From: CAZPXZ01 sp965221505
GTDB taxonomy: Bacteria; Pseudomonadota; Alphaproteobacteria; Rhodobacterales; CAZPXZ01
Length of the DNA: 64,000 bases
Direction: 5' to 3'
Assembly: GCA_965221505.1 (NCBI GenBank)
Contig: CBDCSI010000002.1
Coordinates: forward strand, 682,001 to 746,000
This document shows positions 53,929 to 62,438 of this stretch, one piece after another. Under the pieces are notes generated by a model, which was not told where the DNA came from, did no database searches, and saw only the letters and a program-made list of their open reading frames with translations. Position 1 is the stretch's first letter. Every line of letters starts with the position of its first letter. The position numbers and the translations under genes are program-made.

Positions 53929-53932
53929 CCGG

Positions 53933-54436
53933 TTGCCTCGAACGGATCTCGCGTCGATCCGGCTGGAGGACGAGGCGGACACCCGCCGTCTCGGCCGCGT
54001 GCTGGCGGGCGGCCTCGTCCCCGGCGACACGGTACTCCTCGAGGGTGCGCTCGGAGCCGGCAAGACCGTTCTCGCCCGTTCGATCCTGCGTTCGCTCGCC
54101 GGCGACGCCGAGCTGACGGTTCCCAGCCCGACCTATACCCTCGCGCAGACCTACGAGCTTCCGCTCGGGACGGCGCATCACTTCGACTTCTTCCGGCTGG
54201 AGAATCCGTCGGAATGCGACGAACTCGGTCTCGACGACGTGTTCGGCACCGATCTGGCGCTGATCGAATGGCCGGAGCGGCTCGGACGCCGACTTCCGTC
54301 CGACTGGATCCGGTTGCGCCTGAAAACCGCCGGACGGACAGGCGCGAGAACGGCGGAGCTGACCGTGGACGGCCCCGAGGAGTTGCGCTGCCGGGTCGGG
54401 GCCGCGATCGGGCCGCTGCTTCGCGAGGCGGCATGA
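53933..54436 (+). CDS. tsaE: tRNA threonylcarbamoyladenosine biosynthesis ATPase TsaE
   Basis: The product has 167 residues beginning at TTG 53933, 4 bases after the pyc stop, with GGAG about 8 bases upstream. Walker A is LEGALGAGKT, the family motifs are VPSPTYTLAQTY and HHFDFFRL, and the stretch LALIEWPERLG is typical of YjeE/TsaE. It assists the TsaBD complex in making t6A37 on tRNAs. Confidence 0.93.
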   Translation: MPRTDLASIRLEDEADTRRLGRVLAGGLVPGDTVLLEGALGAGKTVLARSILRSLAGDAELTVPSPTYTLAQTYELPLGTAHHFDFFRLENPSECDELGLDDVFGTDLALIEWPERLGRRLPSDWIRLRLKTAGRTGARTAELTVDGPEELRCRVGAAIGPLLREAA

Positions 54437-55503
54437 CGCCGGAGCGGCAAGAGGCGATTCGCAGTTTCCTCTCCCGGGCGGGATGGGAAGGGCGGCCGTT
54501 CGCGCCGCTGGCGGGCGACGCCTCGCCGAGGCGGTACTACCGGCTCGGGGCGCCGTCGGACGCTCCTGCCCGGCGCGCGGTTCTGATGGACGACGAGCAG
54601 GGCGGGCGGGCGGCAGTCGGACGGTTCGCCGCGCTTTCGGAGCACCTCGGCACGCTCGGCTTTCGCGCCCCGGACGTGCTGGCGGCCGACCTCGATCGGG
54701 GACTGCTGCTGATCGGGGATCTCGGCGACGACCTGCTGACTCCGCTCCTGGCGCGCGCGCCCGCGCTCGAGCGGCCCTGCTACGAAGCGGCGATCGACGT
54801 GCTGGCGGAGCTCGGCCGGCATCCGCCCCCGGCGTCGGTTCGCCACGGCGGCGAGACCCACCGGATCCGTCCCTACGATCTGGCCCCGCTGCTGGACGAG
54901 GCTTCGCTGGTCGTCGACTGGTGGATTCCGGGCGCAGGCCGAGAGGCCGACGAAGACGCGGTCGCGGAATTCCGGCAGGTTCTGACGGAGGCGCTGGAGC
55001 GGGTCGCTTCGTGCCGGGACGTGCTCGTCCTCCGCGACTTCCACGCCGACAACCTGATCTGGCTGGGTCGGGAGGAGACTCGCGCTTGCCGGCGCATCGG
55101 CCTTCTCGACTTCCAGGACGCCCTCGCCGGACATCCCGCCTACGACCTCGTCTCCCTGCTGGAAGACGCCCGAAGGGACACTTCGCCCGCCCTGCGATCG
55201 GACATGCTCGAACGATACCTGCGGAACGCCGGACTGAAGCCGGACCGGCATGCGGAGTTCCGCGCCGCCTGTGCCGCGCTCGGCGCCCAGCGCAACCTCA
55301 AGATTATCGGCATCTTCGCCCGCCTCTGTATCCGGGACGGCAAACCGACCTATCTCGACTTCACGCCGCGAGTCTGGAATCACCTCCTTTCGGATCTGGC
55401 GCACCCCGCATTGCGGCGCCTCGGCGGCTGGGTTCGGCGACACGTGCCCGCCCCGACCCTGGACGTCCGGTCGAAGGTGCGGGCGAGGTGCGGCCCGGGA
55501 TGA
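54433..55503 (+). CDS. amgK: Sugar kinase of the aminoglycoside phosphotransferase fold (AmgK-like)
   Basis: The product has 356 residues. The kinase catalytic loop is LRDFHADNLIWL (HxDxxxxN) and the metal motif is GLLDFQDALAGHPAYDL. AmgK phosphorylates the anomeric position of N-acetylmuramic acid or N-acetylglucosamine in a peptidoglycan-recycling route. The neighbouring MurU-like gene catalyses the next step, which supports this over an antibiotic-resistance role. ATGA overlaps occur at both ends. Confidence 0.9.
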   Translation: MTPERQEAIRSFLSRAGWEGRPFAPLAGDASPRRYYRLGAPSDAPARRAVLMDDEQGGRAAVGRFAALSEHLGTLGFRAPDVLAADLDRGLLLIGDLGDDLLTPLLARAPALERPCYEAAIDVLAELGRHPPPASVRHGGETHRIRPYDLAPLLDEASLVVDWWIPGAGREADEDAVAEFRQVLTEALERVASCRDVLVLRDFHADNLIWLGREETRACRRIGLLDFQDALAGHPAYDLVSLLEDARRDTSPALRSDMLERYLRNAGLKPDRHAEFRAACAALGAQRNLKIIGIFARLCIRDGKPTYLDFTPRVWNHLLSDLAHPALRRLGGWVRRHVPAPTLDVRSKVRARCGPG

Positions 55504-56210
55504 GCCCGCCTCCCTGTACGGCGCTCGTGCTCGCCGCCGGGCTCGGGACGCGAATGGGATCCCTGGTCGACCGAATCCCCAAGCCGCTGCTCCCGGTTTC
55601 CGGGCGCACCCTTCTCGACCGCGCGATCGACCGCGCGCTCGAGGCCGGCATGAAGAGGATCGTGGTGAACGTCCACGCTCACGCGGACCGGATCCGGGCG
55701 CATCTGGCCCGCCGCGGCGACGTTGCGTCGTCGATATCGATCGAGCGTCAGCTTCTGGAGACCGGCGGCGGCGCGCGGAAGGCGTTGCCGTTGATCGGGG
55801 GCGATGCCTTCCTCGCGCTCAACCCGGACGCCGTGTGGACGGGCGACGCGCCGCTGGACCCTCTGTTGCGCGCCTGGGCAGCGTCCGGCGACGAACTGGA
55901 CGCGGCGCTGCTTCTCAGGCCTCTGTCGCGATGCGTAACCCCGGCCCGTCGCGGCGACTTCCTTCTCGGTCCGGGCGGCGCCCTCCTGCGCGCGAAGGGA
56001 GAGCCGGACGCGCTGCTCTACACCGGAGCGCAGATCGTGCGGAGCGACGCGCTGCGAGAGGCGCCGGCCGGCGCCTGGTCGTTCAACGTATGGTGGGACG
56101 GCGTCGCTTGCGGGCGGATTTGCGGCGTCCCTTCCGAAGCGGGGGCGTGGATCGACGTCGGAACGCCCGCAGGCCTCGAGGAGGCGAACCGGCGCCTGCC
56201 TCCGGCCTGA
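55500..56210 (+). CDS. murU: N-acetylmuramate-1-phosphate uridylyltransferase (MurU-like nucleotidyltransferase)
   Basis: The product has 236 residues. The nucleotidyltransferase signature is LVLAAGLGTRMGSLVDRIPKP, then LLETGGGARKALPLIG and the metal-binding LNPDAVW. It converts MurNAc-1-phosphate to UDP-MurNAc, which bypasses de novo synthesis and fosfomycin inhibition where characterised. It is the last gene of pyc-tsaE-amgK-murU. Confidence 0.9.
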   Translation: MSPPPCTALVLAAGLGTRMGSLVDRIPKPLLPVSGRTLLDRAIDRALEAGMKRIVVNVHAHADRIRAHLARRGDVASSISIERQLLETGGGARKALPLIGGDAFLALNPDAVWTGDAPLDPLLRAWAASGDELDAALLLRPLSRCVTPARRGDFLLGPGGALLRAKGEPDALLYTGAQIVRSDALREAPAGAWSFNVWWDGVACGRICGVPSEAGAWIDVGTPAGLEEANRRLPPA

Positions 56211-56650
56211 AGGCCGTCCGGTCTCTTCGACTTCCTCGCAAGGTCGAGCGCCGGCCCAGGATCCGGCCCGACTCGCGACCCCGGATCCGCCGCAAGATCA
56301 TGCGTCTGCGCCGCCTCGCTCGGACGGGCCGCGGGTCGGGCTCCGGCGATTCGCTCGCACGCCGGGCGCGAAGGTCGAACGCTGCGTTTCCGCCCCGAGC
56401 GGCACCGATTCGCCGAAGCGAACGCGAATCGGATTCTATTCCGCGTACGACTGTAGATTTTTCGAACCGCGCGGGAAATTTGCGCGCCAGTTCGAATTTT
56501 CGACGACGCGGCAAGGAGTTACGGGACCGGAGCCGGCTCCGTATGACCCGAGGGTTGACAAGCCTACGACAGCACGATATTCCTATCTGCTGGGGGTTTA
56601 GTACCAAACTTTTCGCTAGTTGGATCCAAACCCCGAAATTGGAGGAAACC
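56211..56650 (+). promoter_or_regulatory. Intergenic with a strong promoter for the formamidase operon
   Basis: There is no gene in 56211-56650. TTGACA (56555-56560) and TATTCC (56578-56583) are separated by exactly 17 bases. A leader of about 60 bases, less GC-rich than the genes, leads to GGAGGAAACC directly before the formamidase ATG. A palindrome-like AT-rich stretch, TTTTTCGAA with TTCGAATTTTCG, lies near 56457-56500. Confidence 0.6.
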
Positions 56651-57889
56651 ATGGCAAAAACCGTATTCCGGGCCGAAATGGACAAGTGGCCCGAAGACCA
56701 GGCCATCAAGACGCATAACCGGTGGCATCCGGACATCCCGATCGTCGAGAACTTCAAGCCCGGCGACGAGTTTCGGGTCGAGTGCTACGACTGGACCGGC
56801 GGACAGATCCACAACGACGAGTCGGCGAACGACATTCGGGACGTCGACCTGTCGAAGGTGCACTATCTGAGCGGACCGTTCGGAGTGGAGGGCGCCGAGC
56901 CGGGAGACCTGCTCGTGGTCGATATCAACGATATCGGCTGGCTCGAGGACTCGCAGTGGGGGTTCACCGGGATTTTCGCGCTGGAAAACGGCGGCGGGTT
57001 CCTGGACCGGCATTTCCCGGAAGCGAGGAAGGCCTGCTGGGACTTCCACGGGATCTACACCTCGTCGCGTCACATCCCCGGCGTTCGCTTTCCCGGTCTG
57101 ATTCATCCCGGGCTGATCGGAACGCTGCCGGACGCGCCGCTTCTCAAGCGGTGGAACGATCGCGAGTCTGCGCTCTTCAACACCGACCCCGACCGGGTGC
57201 CCCCGCTTTGCACGCTCCCGGACGGCCTCGCCGGCACCACGACCGCCCTCATGGGCCAGATGACCGGCGACGCGGGACGCGCTGCGGGCCTGGAAGGGGC
57301 TCGAACCGTTCCGGGGCGCGAGCACGGAGGCAACTGCGACATCAAGAACCTCTCCCGCGGTTCGACCTGCTACTTCCCGGTCTTCATGCCGGGCGGCGGT
57401 CTGTCGATGGGCGACATTCACTGGTCGCAGGGCGACGGAGAAATCACCTTCTGCGGCGCGATCGAGATGGCCGGCTGGATCGACATCGGCGTCGACATCA
57501 TCAAGGGCGGCGTCGAGAAATACGGGATCACCAACCCCGTGTTCAAGCCCAGCCCGATCGAGCCGCACTACTCCGAGTACCTGATCTTCGAAGGCGTGTG
57601 CGTCGACGAGCATGACGGCTCGCAGAAGTATCTCGATGCGACGGTCGCGTATCGGCGCGCCTGTCTGAACGCCGTCGAGTATCTGAAGAAATTCGGCTAC
57701 ACGGGCGAGCAGGCCTACATGATCCTGGGCACGGCGCCGGTCGAGGGCCGGGTCAGCGGAATCGTCGATATCCCGAACGCGTGCTGCACGCTTGCAGTTC
57801 CGACCGAGATCTTCGATTTCGACATTCGGCCGAACGCCTCCGGACCCACCGTGGAGGTGAGCGGCGTAGACGTCACGGCTTGCAGCTGA
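56651..57889 (+). CDS. fmdA: Formamidase (FmdA/AmdA family)
   Basis: The product has 412 residues, the normal length for FmdA. It hydrolyses formamide to formate and ammonia in the cytosol. Conserved stretches are WHPDIPIVENFKPGDEFRVE, RHIPGVRFPGLIHPGLIG, VPGREHGGNCDIKNLSRGS and MPGGGLSMGDIHWSQGDGE. It is the first gene of a three-gene amide operon with a strong promoter. Confidence 0.95.
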   Translation: MAKTVFRAEMDKWPEDQAIKTHNRWHPDIPIVENFKPGDEFRVECYDWTGGQIHNDESANDIRDVDLSKVHYLSGPFGVEGAEPGDLLVVDINDIGWLEDSQWGFTGIFALENGGGFLDRHFPEARKACWDFHGIYTSSRHIPGVRFPGLIHPGLIGTLPDAPLLKRWNDRESALFNTDPDRVPPLCTLPDGLAGTTTALMGQMTGDAGRAAGLEGARTVPGREHGGNCDIKNLSRGSTCYFPVFMPGGGLSMGDIHWSQGDGEITFCGAIEMAGWIDIGVDIIKGGVEKYGITNPVFKPSPIEPHYSEYLIFEGVCVDEHDGSQKYLDATVAYRRACLNAVEYLKKFGYTGEQAYMILGTAPVEGRVSGIVDIPNACCTLAVPTEIFDFDIRPNASGPTVEVSGVDVTACS

Positions 57890-57901
57890 GCGACGCATCG
57901 C

Positions 57902-57958
57902 GGCGGCGGAACCGGGCCGGTTTCGCCGCCGCCTCCGTTCACCGGTGCGCTACCGGTG
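57902..57958 (+). promoter_or_regulatory. Two hairpins between fmdA and the amide channel gene
   Basis: GGCGGCGGAACC (57902-57913) pairs with GGTTTCGCCGCC (57919-57930), a 12-bp stem with one G-U pair and loop GGGCC. It is followed by CACCGGT (57940-57946) pairing with ACCGGTG (57952-57958). There is no U tract. They probably act as partial terminators or message-stabilising structures. Confidence 0.5.
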
Positions 57959-58052
57959 AGCCAAGCCCGGCCGAAGACATCCCATCCTCTACCGGGTACC
58001 GGCAACCGGTGCGCCCCGAACTGGCATTCGTGCATCAAGGGGAATCGGAATA

Positions 58053-58568
58053 ATGTTGTTGGGATTCGCTCTGCTCTACGTGGGGTCCGTTCTTTTCCTG
58101 AACGGACTCTGGCTCATGGGCAAGATCGGCGATCGCGAAATCGCGATCATCAATATCTTCGTCGGCATCACGACGGCGGCGGTGGCCGCCTTCATGGCGT
58201 TCGGACCGGGCGCGGACGCGGCGTCCATACGGGGAGCCGCGCTGACGCTGCTCTTCACGTTCACCTATCTGTGGGTGGCCTATAACCGCTTCCAGGACGT
58301 CGACGGACGGGGGCTCGGCTGGTACAGCCTGTTCGTGTCCATTACGGTCGTACCGGTGGCGCTCATTACGTGGAGCGAAGCCACCACGCTCTGGGGATAC
58401 TGGTTCGGCGCCTGCTGGGCGGCGTGGGCCGTCTTGTGGTTCATGTTCTTCCTGCTTCTGGCGATGAACAAGCCCATCGGTCACGTGACCGGCGCGGTTA
58501 CGTGCATTCAGGGCATTCTGACCGGGTGGCTGCCCGGGTACCTGCTGCTGGAAGGCGTCTTGGCCTGA
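58053..58568 (+). CDS. AmiS/UreI-family amide or urea channel
   Basis: The product has 171 residues with about six membrane helices. The family start LGFALLYVGSVLFLNGLWLMGKI is clear, and FTYLWVAYNRFQDVDGRGLGWYSLFVSI matches AmiS/UreI pore proteins. Between fmdA and fmdB it most likely passes formamide or short amides across the inner membrane. A weak GGGGAATCGGAATA lies before the ATG. Confidence 0.9.
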   Translation: MLLGFALLYVGSVLFLNGLWLMGKIGDREIAIINIFVGITTAAVAAFMAFGPGADAASIRGAALTLLFTFTYLWVAYNRFQDVDGRGLGWYSLFVSITVVPVALITWSEATTLWGYWFGACWAAWAVLWFMFFLLLAMNKPIGHVTGAVTCIQGILTGWLPGYLLLEGVLA

Positions 58569-58641
58569 ACACCGTGCCGTCCGGCTCCGGCCGGGCGGCG
58601 CCCCTTCTGCGCACGGCTTACGAAACCGGGAGATCGTCAGG

Positions 58642-58968
58642 ATGCCGATGTACGAATACGGTTGCGAGGCGTGCGGGAGCTTCGTCGAGTTGCAGCGAAT
58701 GAGCCTCGCCGACGAACCGATGCCCTGCCCCGATTGCGGCGTGCCTGCGGCGCGGATCGTCTGCGCTCCGTTCATCGCCAACATGGACCCCCACAACCGG
58801 ATCGCCCATCAGCGAAACGAGAAAAGCGCGGACGAGCCCAAGGTCGTCTCCGGCAAGCCGCCCGGCGGAAAGGGCCACAGCCACAGCCACGGGCACAACC
58901 CTCGGCAGCGCGGGCTCGGCGGCGGTCTGCAGCACGGACACGGCCGACCCTGGGCGCTCGGTCATTAG
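58642..58968 (+). CDS. fmdB: FmdB-type zinc-ribbon protein
   Basis: The product has 108 residues. The zinc ribbon MPMYEYGCEACG ... MPCPDCG covers residues 1-33. A His/Gly-rich tail (GKGHSHSHGH ... HGHGRPWALGH) could bind metal. FmdB proteins are regulators or accessory factors of formamidase operons. The tail is longer and richer in His than in many members. Confidence 0.88.
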   Translation: MPMYEYGCEACGSFVELQRMSLADEPMPCPDCGVPAARIVCAPFIANMDPHNRIAHQRNEKSADEPKVVSGKPPGGKGHSHSHGHNPRQRGLGGGLQHGHGRPWALGH

Positions 58969-59212
58969 GCGGACGCGGCACGGGAGCCGATCTCCTGCGC
59001 CGGCCTCGCCGAACGGACGTCGCTGCGTCCTCAATCCCCCGCATTCGTCTCGTCCTGCCCGGCTGGACCGCTTCGCGCCACGGCGGCCGGCACTGCGCTC
59101 GCCGTCCGCCAGGGCGATCCGCAACGCCTCTGGACGACCGGCAAGCGGCCGGCCATCATGAAGCCGCCCGGACGGCTCCGGCATACGGTCTCGACCCGCG
59201 CGACGGTACTCC
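58969..59212 (+). other. Intergenic before crcB, no fluoride riboswitch seen
   Basis: There is no gene in these 244 bases. I looked for the fluoride riboswitch core, which often precedes crcB, and did not find it. Confidence 0.4.
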
Positions 59213-59611
59213 ATGGCGTATTTCTGGGTAGCGCTCGGCAGCGCCCTCGGCGGCGTGGGGCGCTACTGGTGCAACAACGCGATTCTCGGCCTGCTGGGGA
59301 CGGCCTTCCCGTGGGGCACGATCGCCGTCAACGTCGTCGGATCCTTCGCGATCGGGTTTCTGGCCACGCTGGACCCGTTCCCTTCCCGGTCGTGGCTGCC
59401 GGGACCGGAGGCCCGCGCGTTCCTCATGGTCGGCGTGTGCGGCGGCTACACGACCTTCTCCGCCTTCAGCCTGCAGACGCTGGATCAGCTGCGCAGCGGC
59501 CAATGGCCAGAAGCGCTCGGAAACGTCGGCCTGTCCGTCGTCTTGTGCCTGGTATCGGTCTGGCTCGGACACTTGCTCTGCGCCTCTCTCGTTCCGTCCC
59601 GCCCGGGTTGA
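59213..59611 (+). CDS. crcB: Fluoride channel CrcB/Fluc
   Basis: The product has 132 residues and four membrane helices. Family motifs are GGVGRYWCNNAIL, FPWGTIAVNVVGSFAIGF (the Asn/Gly pore motif) and GVCGGYTTFSAFSLQ (the phenylalanine-box region). It exports fluoride as a dual-topology dimer. Good length. Confidence 0.93.
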   Translation: MAYFWVALGSALGGVGRYWCNNAILGLLGTAFPWGTIAVNVVGSFAIGFLATLDPFPSRSWLPGPEARAFLMVGVCGGYTTFSAFSLQTLDQLRSGQWPEALGNVGLSVVLCLVSVWLGHLLCASLVPSRPG

Positions 59612-59695
59612 TCCCGGAGACGGACCGGAACCCGGCGAACCGCACCGGGCGACCTCTCGATCGGCGCTTCCCGCGCGTCATTGTCGGTTCCCCGC

Positions 59696-59971
59696 TCAGG
59701 TTCGTATCAGCAACCCCAGAACTACGACGCATGCCGCCAGCATCGCCGCGAACGCGAGGACGGACAGAGTTTGGCGGTCCGCTTCCTGTTTGGCCGTCTC
59801 TGCCACGTAGGCGCTCAGCTCCGCGAACTCGGCTCTCAGATACGCGAACTCGGCCCTCAATTCGTCAGCGCCGCCCACCCAGTCCATGGCCTGCCCTGAA
59901 ATCACGCGCTCGTCCCCGGCGGCACGAGAGGCCACCATCTTCGCGCTGTCGCTGCGTTCCGTCGCGCTCAT
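59696..59971 (-). CDS. Small coiled-coil membrane protein, unknown
   Basis: The product has 91 residues. A central heptad-like stretch (ELRAEFAYLRAEFAELSAYV) is followed by one membrane helix (LSVLAFAAMLAACVVVLGLLI) and a short RT end. The ordered coiled coil plus helix make it a better candidate than the surrounding shadow frames. There is no strong ribosome site. The layout resembles tail-anchored DUF1640-like or phage-type proteins, but I cannot assign a family. Confidence 0.5.
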   Translation of the reverse strand: MSATERSDSAKMVASRAAGDERVISGQAMDWVGGADELRAEFAYLRAEFAELSAYVAETAKQEADRQTLSVLAFAAMLAACVVVLGLLIRT

Positions 59972-60243
59972 GGGAACAGTCTACCCGAGACCGGCTGACC
60001 GTCGCACGTTCGCGCCGGGCAGTGCGACGCATGCGTATGCGGACCGGTTGTCGCCTCCAGTCTCCCGGATCCGGGCTTCGTTGACCTGGAGTAATTCCCT
60101 GATCGCCCGTCGTTCGGCGTCGCACGACATACGCCGGGATTTCGCGTTCCACCGGTCTCGCGGACCGCCAACCACCCGGAATCGCACACATGAGGGCCGG
60201 CGAACGGGCAACCGAGTCGAAGTTTCCGCTTCGGCCCCTCCGC

Positions 60244-60300
60244 TTGACAACGCGCGGCCGACAACATAGTATCATTATTTGAACTGTAGTATTATAATAT
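60244..60300 (+). promoter_or_regulatory. Promoter and AT-rich direct repeats of the sugar-acid operon
   Basis: TTGACA (60244-60249) and TAGTAT (60267-60272) are exactly 17 bases apart. Two related AT-rich elements lie 20 bases apart, TAGTATCATTATTT (60267-60280) and TAGTATTATAATAT (60287-60300). The second contains the perfect palindrome TATTATAATA. They cover the -10 and start region and are good candidates for a repressor site. The regulator is not in the window. The rest of 59972-60243 holds no gene. Confidence 0.6.
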
Positions 60301-60306
60301 GGACCT

Positions 60307-61245
60307 ATGAATCCGGTCTCGCATTTGCGCGGAATTCTCCCGGTTCTGCCCACCCCGTACACGGAAGACGGCGGCGTCGACCTGTGCGCGTTTCGTCGCG
60401 TGACGAGGTTTGCGCTGTCGGCCGGGGCCGCCGGAATCGTCTATCCGGGCTTCGCGAGCGAAGCGGAAACGCTCGACGCCAACGAGCGGGCCGCCTGCCT
60501 GCGCGCCGCTGTCGAGGAGATTACCGGTCGCGTCCCGCTCGTCGCCGGCGCCAGCGCCCAGACGGAAGCGGACGTCCTCGACCACTGCCGCATCGCCGAC
60601 GCGCTGAAGATCGGCTGGGTCATGATCCAGCCGCCGAAACGCATGGGGTCCGATGCCGCTCTCGTCGCCCGGCTTCTGCGAAGCGTCTCGGCCGCGTTTC
60701 CGGACTTGCGAATCGTCGTCCAGAACGCCCCCGCTCCCCGCGGTTCGGATCTGGACCCGGACACGCTTCTCTCCGTCGCGAGCGCGGTCGACGCGGTCGA
60801 CTACGTAAAGGAGGAGTCCATCCCCGCCGGCCCGGCGATCAGCCGGCTGGTGCGAGACGCGGTGCGACCCGGCCGCCTTCGCGGCATGATCGGCGGCGGA
60901 GGCGCGCGGTTCGTCCTGGACGAGTACCGCCGGGGCGCCTGCGCGGCGATGCCGGCGGCGGAACTCGTCGACCTTCACGTCGCCCTCGACCGGGCGTGGC
61001 GCGACGGCAGACCGGAGGAGGCGCGGGACCTCTACGTCCGCACCCTCCCCCTTCTGGTGCTGCAGACCGCCTACCGGATGCGGCTCACCAAGCACGTCTT
61101 GACGCGACGCGGCATCCTGCGAAATTCCCGAGTGCGGGTCTCCCTGCCCGAGCTGGACTGCCCGGCGGTCCGGGATATCGACGCGGAGATCGAACGTCTC
61201 GGACTGAACGACGCGCCCGAGACAGCGGCGGGACGCGCGGCATGA
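60307..61245 (+). CDS. Dihydrodipicolinate synthase/N-acetylneuraminate lyase family aldolase or dehydratase
   Basis: The product has 312 residues and a class I aldolase barrel. The Schiff-base lysine is in VDYVKEESIP, and the substrate-carboxylate loop region GFASEAETLDANER (normally GxxGE) is altered. The usual YNxP motif reads VVQNAP, so the catalytic Tyr is replaced by Gln. This argues against true DapA. Members of this kind act on 2-keto-3-deoxy sugar acids or related keto acids. The start overlaps the enolase-superfamily gene at the 3' end (ATGA), and both precede a sugar transporter. Confidence 0.85.
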   Translation: MNPVSHLRGILPVLPTPYTEDGGVDLCAFRRVTRFALSAGAAGIVYPGFASEAETLDANERAACLRAAVEEITGRVPLVAGASAQTEADVLDHCRIADALKIGWVMIQPPKRMGSDAALVARLLRSVSAAFPDLRIVVQNAPAPRGSDLDPDTLLSVASAVDAVDYVKEESIPAGPAISRLVRDAVRPGRLRGMIGGGGARFVLDEYRRGACAAMPAAELVDLHVALDRAWRDGRPEEARDLYVRTLPLLVLQTAYRMRLTKHVLTRRGILRNSRVRVSLPELDCPAVRDIDAEIERLGLNDAPETAAGRAA

Positions 61246-62411
61246 GCGACCCCGTTCGAACCATCGAGGCCTTCTCCTTGACGACCGAACGGGACACGCC
61301 CTATCTCGGCGCCCTCAGACCCGGCGAAGAGCCGAACGAGAGGGGCTATTTCGTACGAAAGGGAAACCGCACCGTGTACCCGGTCTTCGACCGGAGCGTA
61401 CTGCTTCGGATCGAGACGCGAGCCGGCACGGTCGGCTGGGGCGAGACCTACGGCATCGTCGCGCCCGGCGCAGTCGGCGAAATCGTAAACGACCTTCTCT
61501 CCGGCTTCGTCGTCGGCCGCGATCCCTCGGATCCAGCGGCCGTCCGCGACGATCTCTACGACCTCATGCGGGTTCGCGGGCATACCGGCGGATTCCTCGG
61601 CGACGCCCTCGCCGCCGTCGACATCGCTCTCTGGGACGTCGCCGGACGGCAAGCGGGCCGGTCGGTTGCGGATCTCCTCGGCGGGTCCGTCCGGCACAGG
61701 ATCCCGGCCTACGTATCGGGTCTGCCGGAGGCCCGCCTCGAAGACCGCGTCCGGCTGGCGCAGGAATGGCAGGGCTGCGGATTCGATTCGTTCAAGTTCG
61801 CCGAGCCGGTGGCGGACGACGGCGCGAGAGCGGAGATCGCGACCCTGCGGGAAGCGCTCGGCCCGGACGCGCGAATCGCCGTGGACATGCACTGGGCGCA
61901 TACCCCCGAAGCCGCGCTCGCGCTCCTGCGATCGATGTCGGAATTCGATCCGTGGTTCGCCGAGGCGCCGGTCGCGACCGAGGACGTCGCGGGACTGGCG
62001 AAAGTCGCGGAAGCGTCCCCCGTTCCGATCGCGGTGGGCGAGGAATGGAGCACGGCGCACGACATGCGGCAACGGATCGACCGTTGCGCGATCGGCATCG
62101 TGCAGCCCGAGATGGCCCATACCGGCGTCACGGAGTTCGCCCGGATCGGCGCGCTGGCCGCGGAGCGCGGCATCGAGGCGATTCCGCACGCGACGGTGGG
62201 CGCGGGCGTCTTTCTCGCCGCCAGCCTGCAGGCGAGCGAGACGCTGCAAGCCCTCGTCGCGCACGAATTCCAGCACTCGATCTTCGAGCCGAACCGCCGT
62301 CTCGTCGACGGCGAAACGGACTGTGCGGAGGGCGCCTACGTTCCGCCCGCCGGTCCCGGACTCGGCGTCGAACCGTCGGAGGAGGCCAGAAGCCTCCTCG
62401 AGAAGCTGTAG
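61242..62411 (+). CDS. Mandelate racemase/muconate lactonizing enzyme family (enolase superfamily) protein
   Basis: The product has 389 residues. Metal ligands are visible as D in AVDMHWA, E in WFAEAPV and E in AVGEEWS. A base lysine is in DSFKFAEP and a catalytic His in IPHATVG. This is the mandelate racemase subgroup, whose members often dehydrate sugar acids. Together with the keto-acid aldolase and sugar ABC genes it suggests catabolism of an aldonic or uronic acid. Confidence 0.88.
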   Translation: MSDPVRTIEAFSLTTERDTPYLGALRPGEEPNERGYFVRKGNRTVYPVFDRSVLLRIETRAGTVGWGETYGIVAPGAVGEIVNDLLSGFVVGRDPSDPAAVRDDLYDLMRVRGHTGGFLGDALAAVDIALWDVAGRQAGRSVADLLGGSVRHRIPAYVSGLPEARLEDRVRLAQEWQGCGFDSFKFAEPVADDGARAEIATLREALGPDARIAVDMHWAHTPEAALALLRSMSEFDPWFAEAPVATEDVAGLAKVAEASPVPIAVGEEWSTAHDMRQRIDRCAIGIVQPEMAHTGVTEFARIGALAAERGIEAIPHATVGAGVFLAASLQASETLQALVAHEFQHSIFEPNRRLVDGETDCAEGAYVPPAGPGLGVEPSEEARSLLEKL

Positions 62412-62438
62412 CAAGACAGAACGAGAAGGAGGAGAACC

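Noticed and set aside
54433..55503. Aminoglycoside resistance kinase
   Set aside because: The fold is shared, but the tight coupling with a MurU-like nucleotidyltransferase and tsaE points to AmgK of cell-wall recycling.
58969..59212. Fluoride riboswitch before crcB
   Set aside because: The conserved core segments of that riboswitch were not found.
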